From Thysanoteuthis rhombus (Eukaryota; Mollusca; Cephalopoda; Oegopsida; Thysanoteuthidae): DNA of 64,000 nucleotides. Position numbers and translations under genes: made by a program. Below are positions 63,745-64,000 of this stretch, one piece after another. The DNA lies in assembly GCA_963457665.1 (NCBI GenBank), contig OY735202.1, forward strand, positions 51,634,281 to 51,698,280, written 5' to 3'. Every line of letters starts with the position of its first letter. The stretch's first letter is position 1. The notes beneath the pieces were generated by a model that searched no databases, was not told the origin of the DNA, and saw only the letters and a program-made list of their open reading frames with translations.

Positions 63745-64000
63745 ATTGGCTAGCTGGCTATGTATATATTGTATCTACATACTCCACTGATAGAGCCAGA
63801 GGGCTGAAAATTTAAGAATTTACTCCTTAGTGTGTCTAGAAAAAGCGATTTTTTTTGTTTTTTAAAATAACCCTCGGTAGGTTTTTAGTAGAGGATATGT
63901 TCAATTTTCAATGTAAATTTATGCTAAATTGGTTTCTTTGTCTGTGTGTGGCAGCATTCATGCTTGTTTTTCTTTTGAAAACTCAGACTTTTTTTTGAGA
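63745..64000 (+). repeat. Interspersed repeat, copy 3 of 3 (cut by window edge)
   Basis: AGGTTTTTAGTAGAGG, GTTCAATTTTCAATGTAA, TTATGCTAAATTGGTTTCTT and AGCATTCATGCTTGTTTTTC match copies 1 and 2 in order. The 3' end lies beyond the window. Confidence 0.6.

Larger units (their letters stand above)
60893..64000. other. Upstream flank of PEX1
   Basis: Promoter-proximal DNA up to about 61050 is CpG-bearing. No divergent gene is seen. 61440-61770 is a plus-strand polypyrimidine tract with (CT)n at 61666-61684 and a repeated CAGTAAACTACCT motif (61577, 61697). Two interspersed repeats follow (62855, 63745). Confidence 0.6.

Noticed and set aside
1..64000. A previously undescribed multi-gene system
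   Set aside because: Only one recognisable gene is present. Everything else is intron, repeat or featureless DNA, so no such claim can be supported from this sequence.

Overview
The window is animal nuclear DNA: very A+T-rich, with long introns, many microsatellites and decayed transposons. It contains one gene I can name and follow from end to end, PEX1, the peroxisome-biogenesis AAA+ ATPase. The repeat content (tRNA-Lys-like SINE remnants, a repeat carrying GGGAGATAACTCC, mariner/Tc1 relics, non-LTR reverse transcriptase) and the degree of PEX1 divergence suggest a mollusc, perhaps a cephalopod. That placement is inference, not proof.

PEX1 lies on the minus strand from 60892 (ATG) to 19675 (stop). 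I joined 20 coding exons by eye. All have AG acceptors and GT donors, the phases agree at every junction, and the sum is 3606 nt, or 1201 residues plus stop (human PEX1 is about 1283 residues as I recall). Both AAA modules look intact. D1 has Walker A GATGTGKT (593-600) and Walker B VIVLDD (653-658). D2 has Walker A GAPGTGKT (882-889), Walker B IIFFDE (937-942) and arginine-finger region LLRPGR (994-999). A TATA-like box lies just upstream of exon 1, and an in-frame TGA ten codons before the ATG fixes the start.

Layout by plus-strand coordinate. 1-2.3 kb is a CpG-retaining flank with a possible first exon of another minus-strand gene. 2.36-3.26 kb is a hAT-like non-autonomous transposon. 7.8-10.1 kb is a large diverged inverted repeat. 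10-19.6 kb is the gene-poor 3' side of PEX1. 19.7-60.9 kb is PEX1. Its intron 19 (3.7 kb) holds a 54-bp tandem array, a minisatellite, a LINE reverse-transcriptase relic and a Tc1-like relic. Introns 7 and 15 hold mariner pieces. Intron 1 (12.3 kb) holds two short TIR elements and a second minisatellite array related to the intron 19 array but in the opposite orientation. 61-64 kb is the upstream flank with a polypyrimidine tract and interspersed repeats.

I found no operon, CRISPR array, rRNA or intact tRNA gene, and nothing I would call a new biological system. The most interesting items are structural: the inverted pair of related minisatellites inside one gene, the large palindrome, the hAT element with near-perfect target duplication, and three symmetric PEX1 exons that each carry an ATPase catalytic motif.
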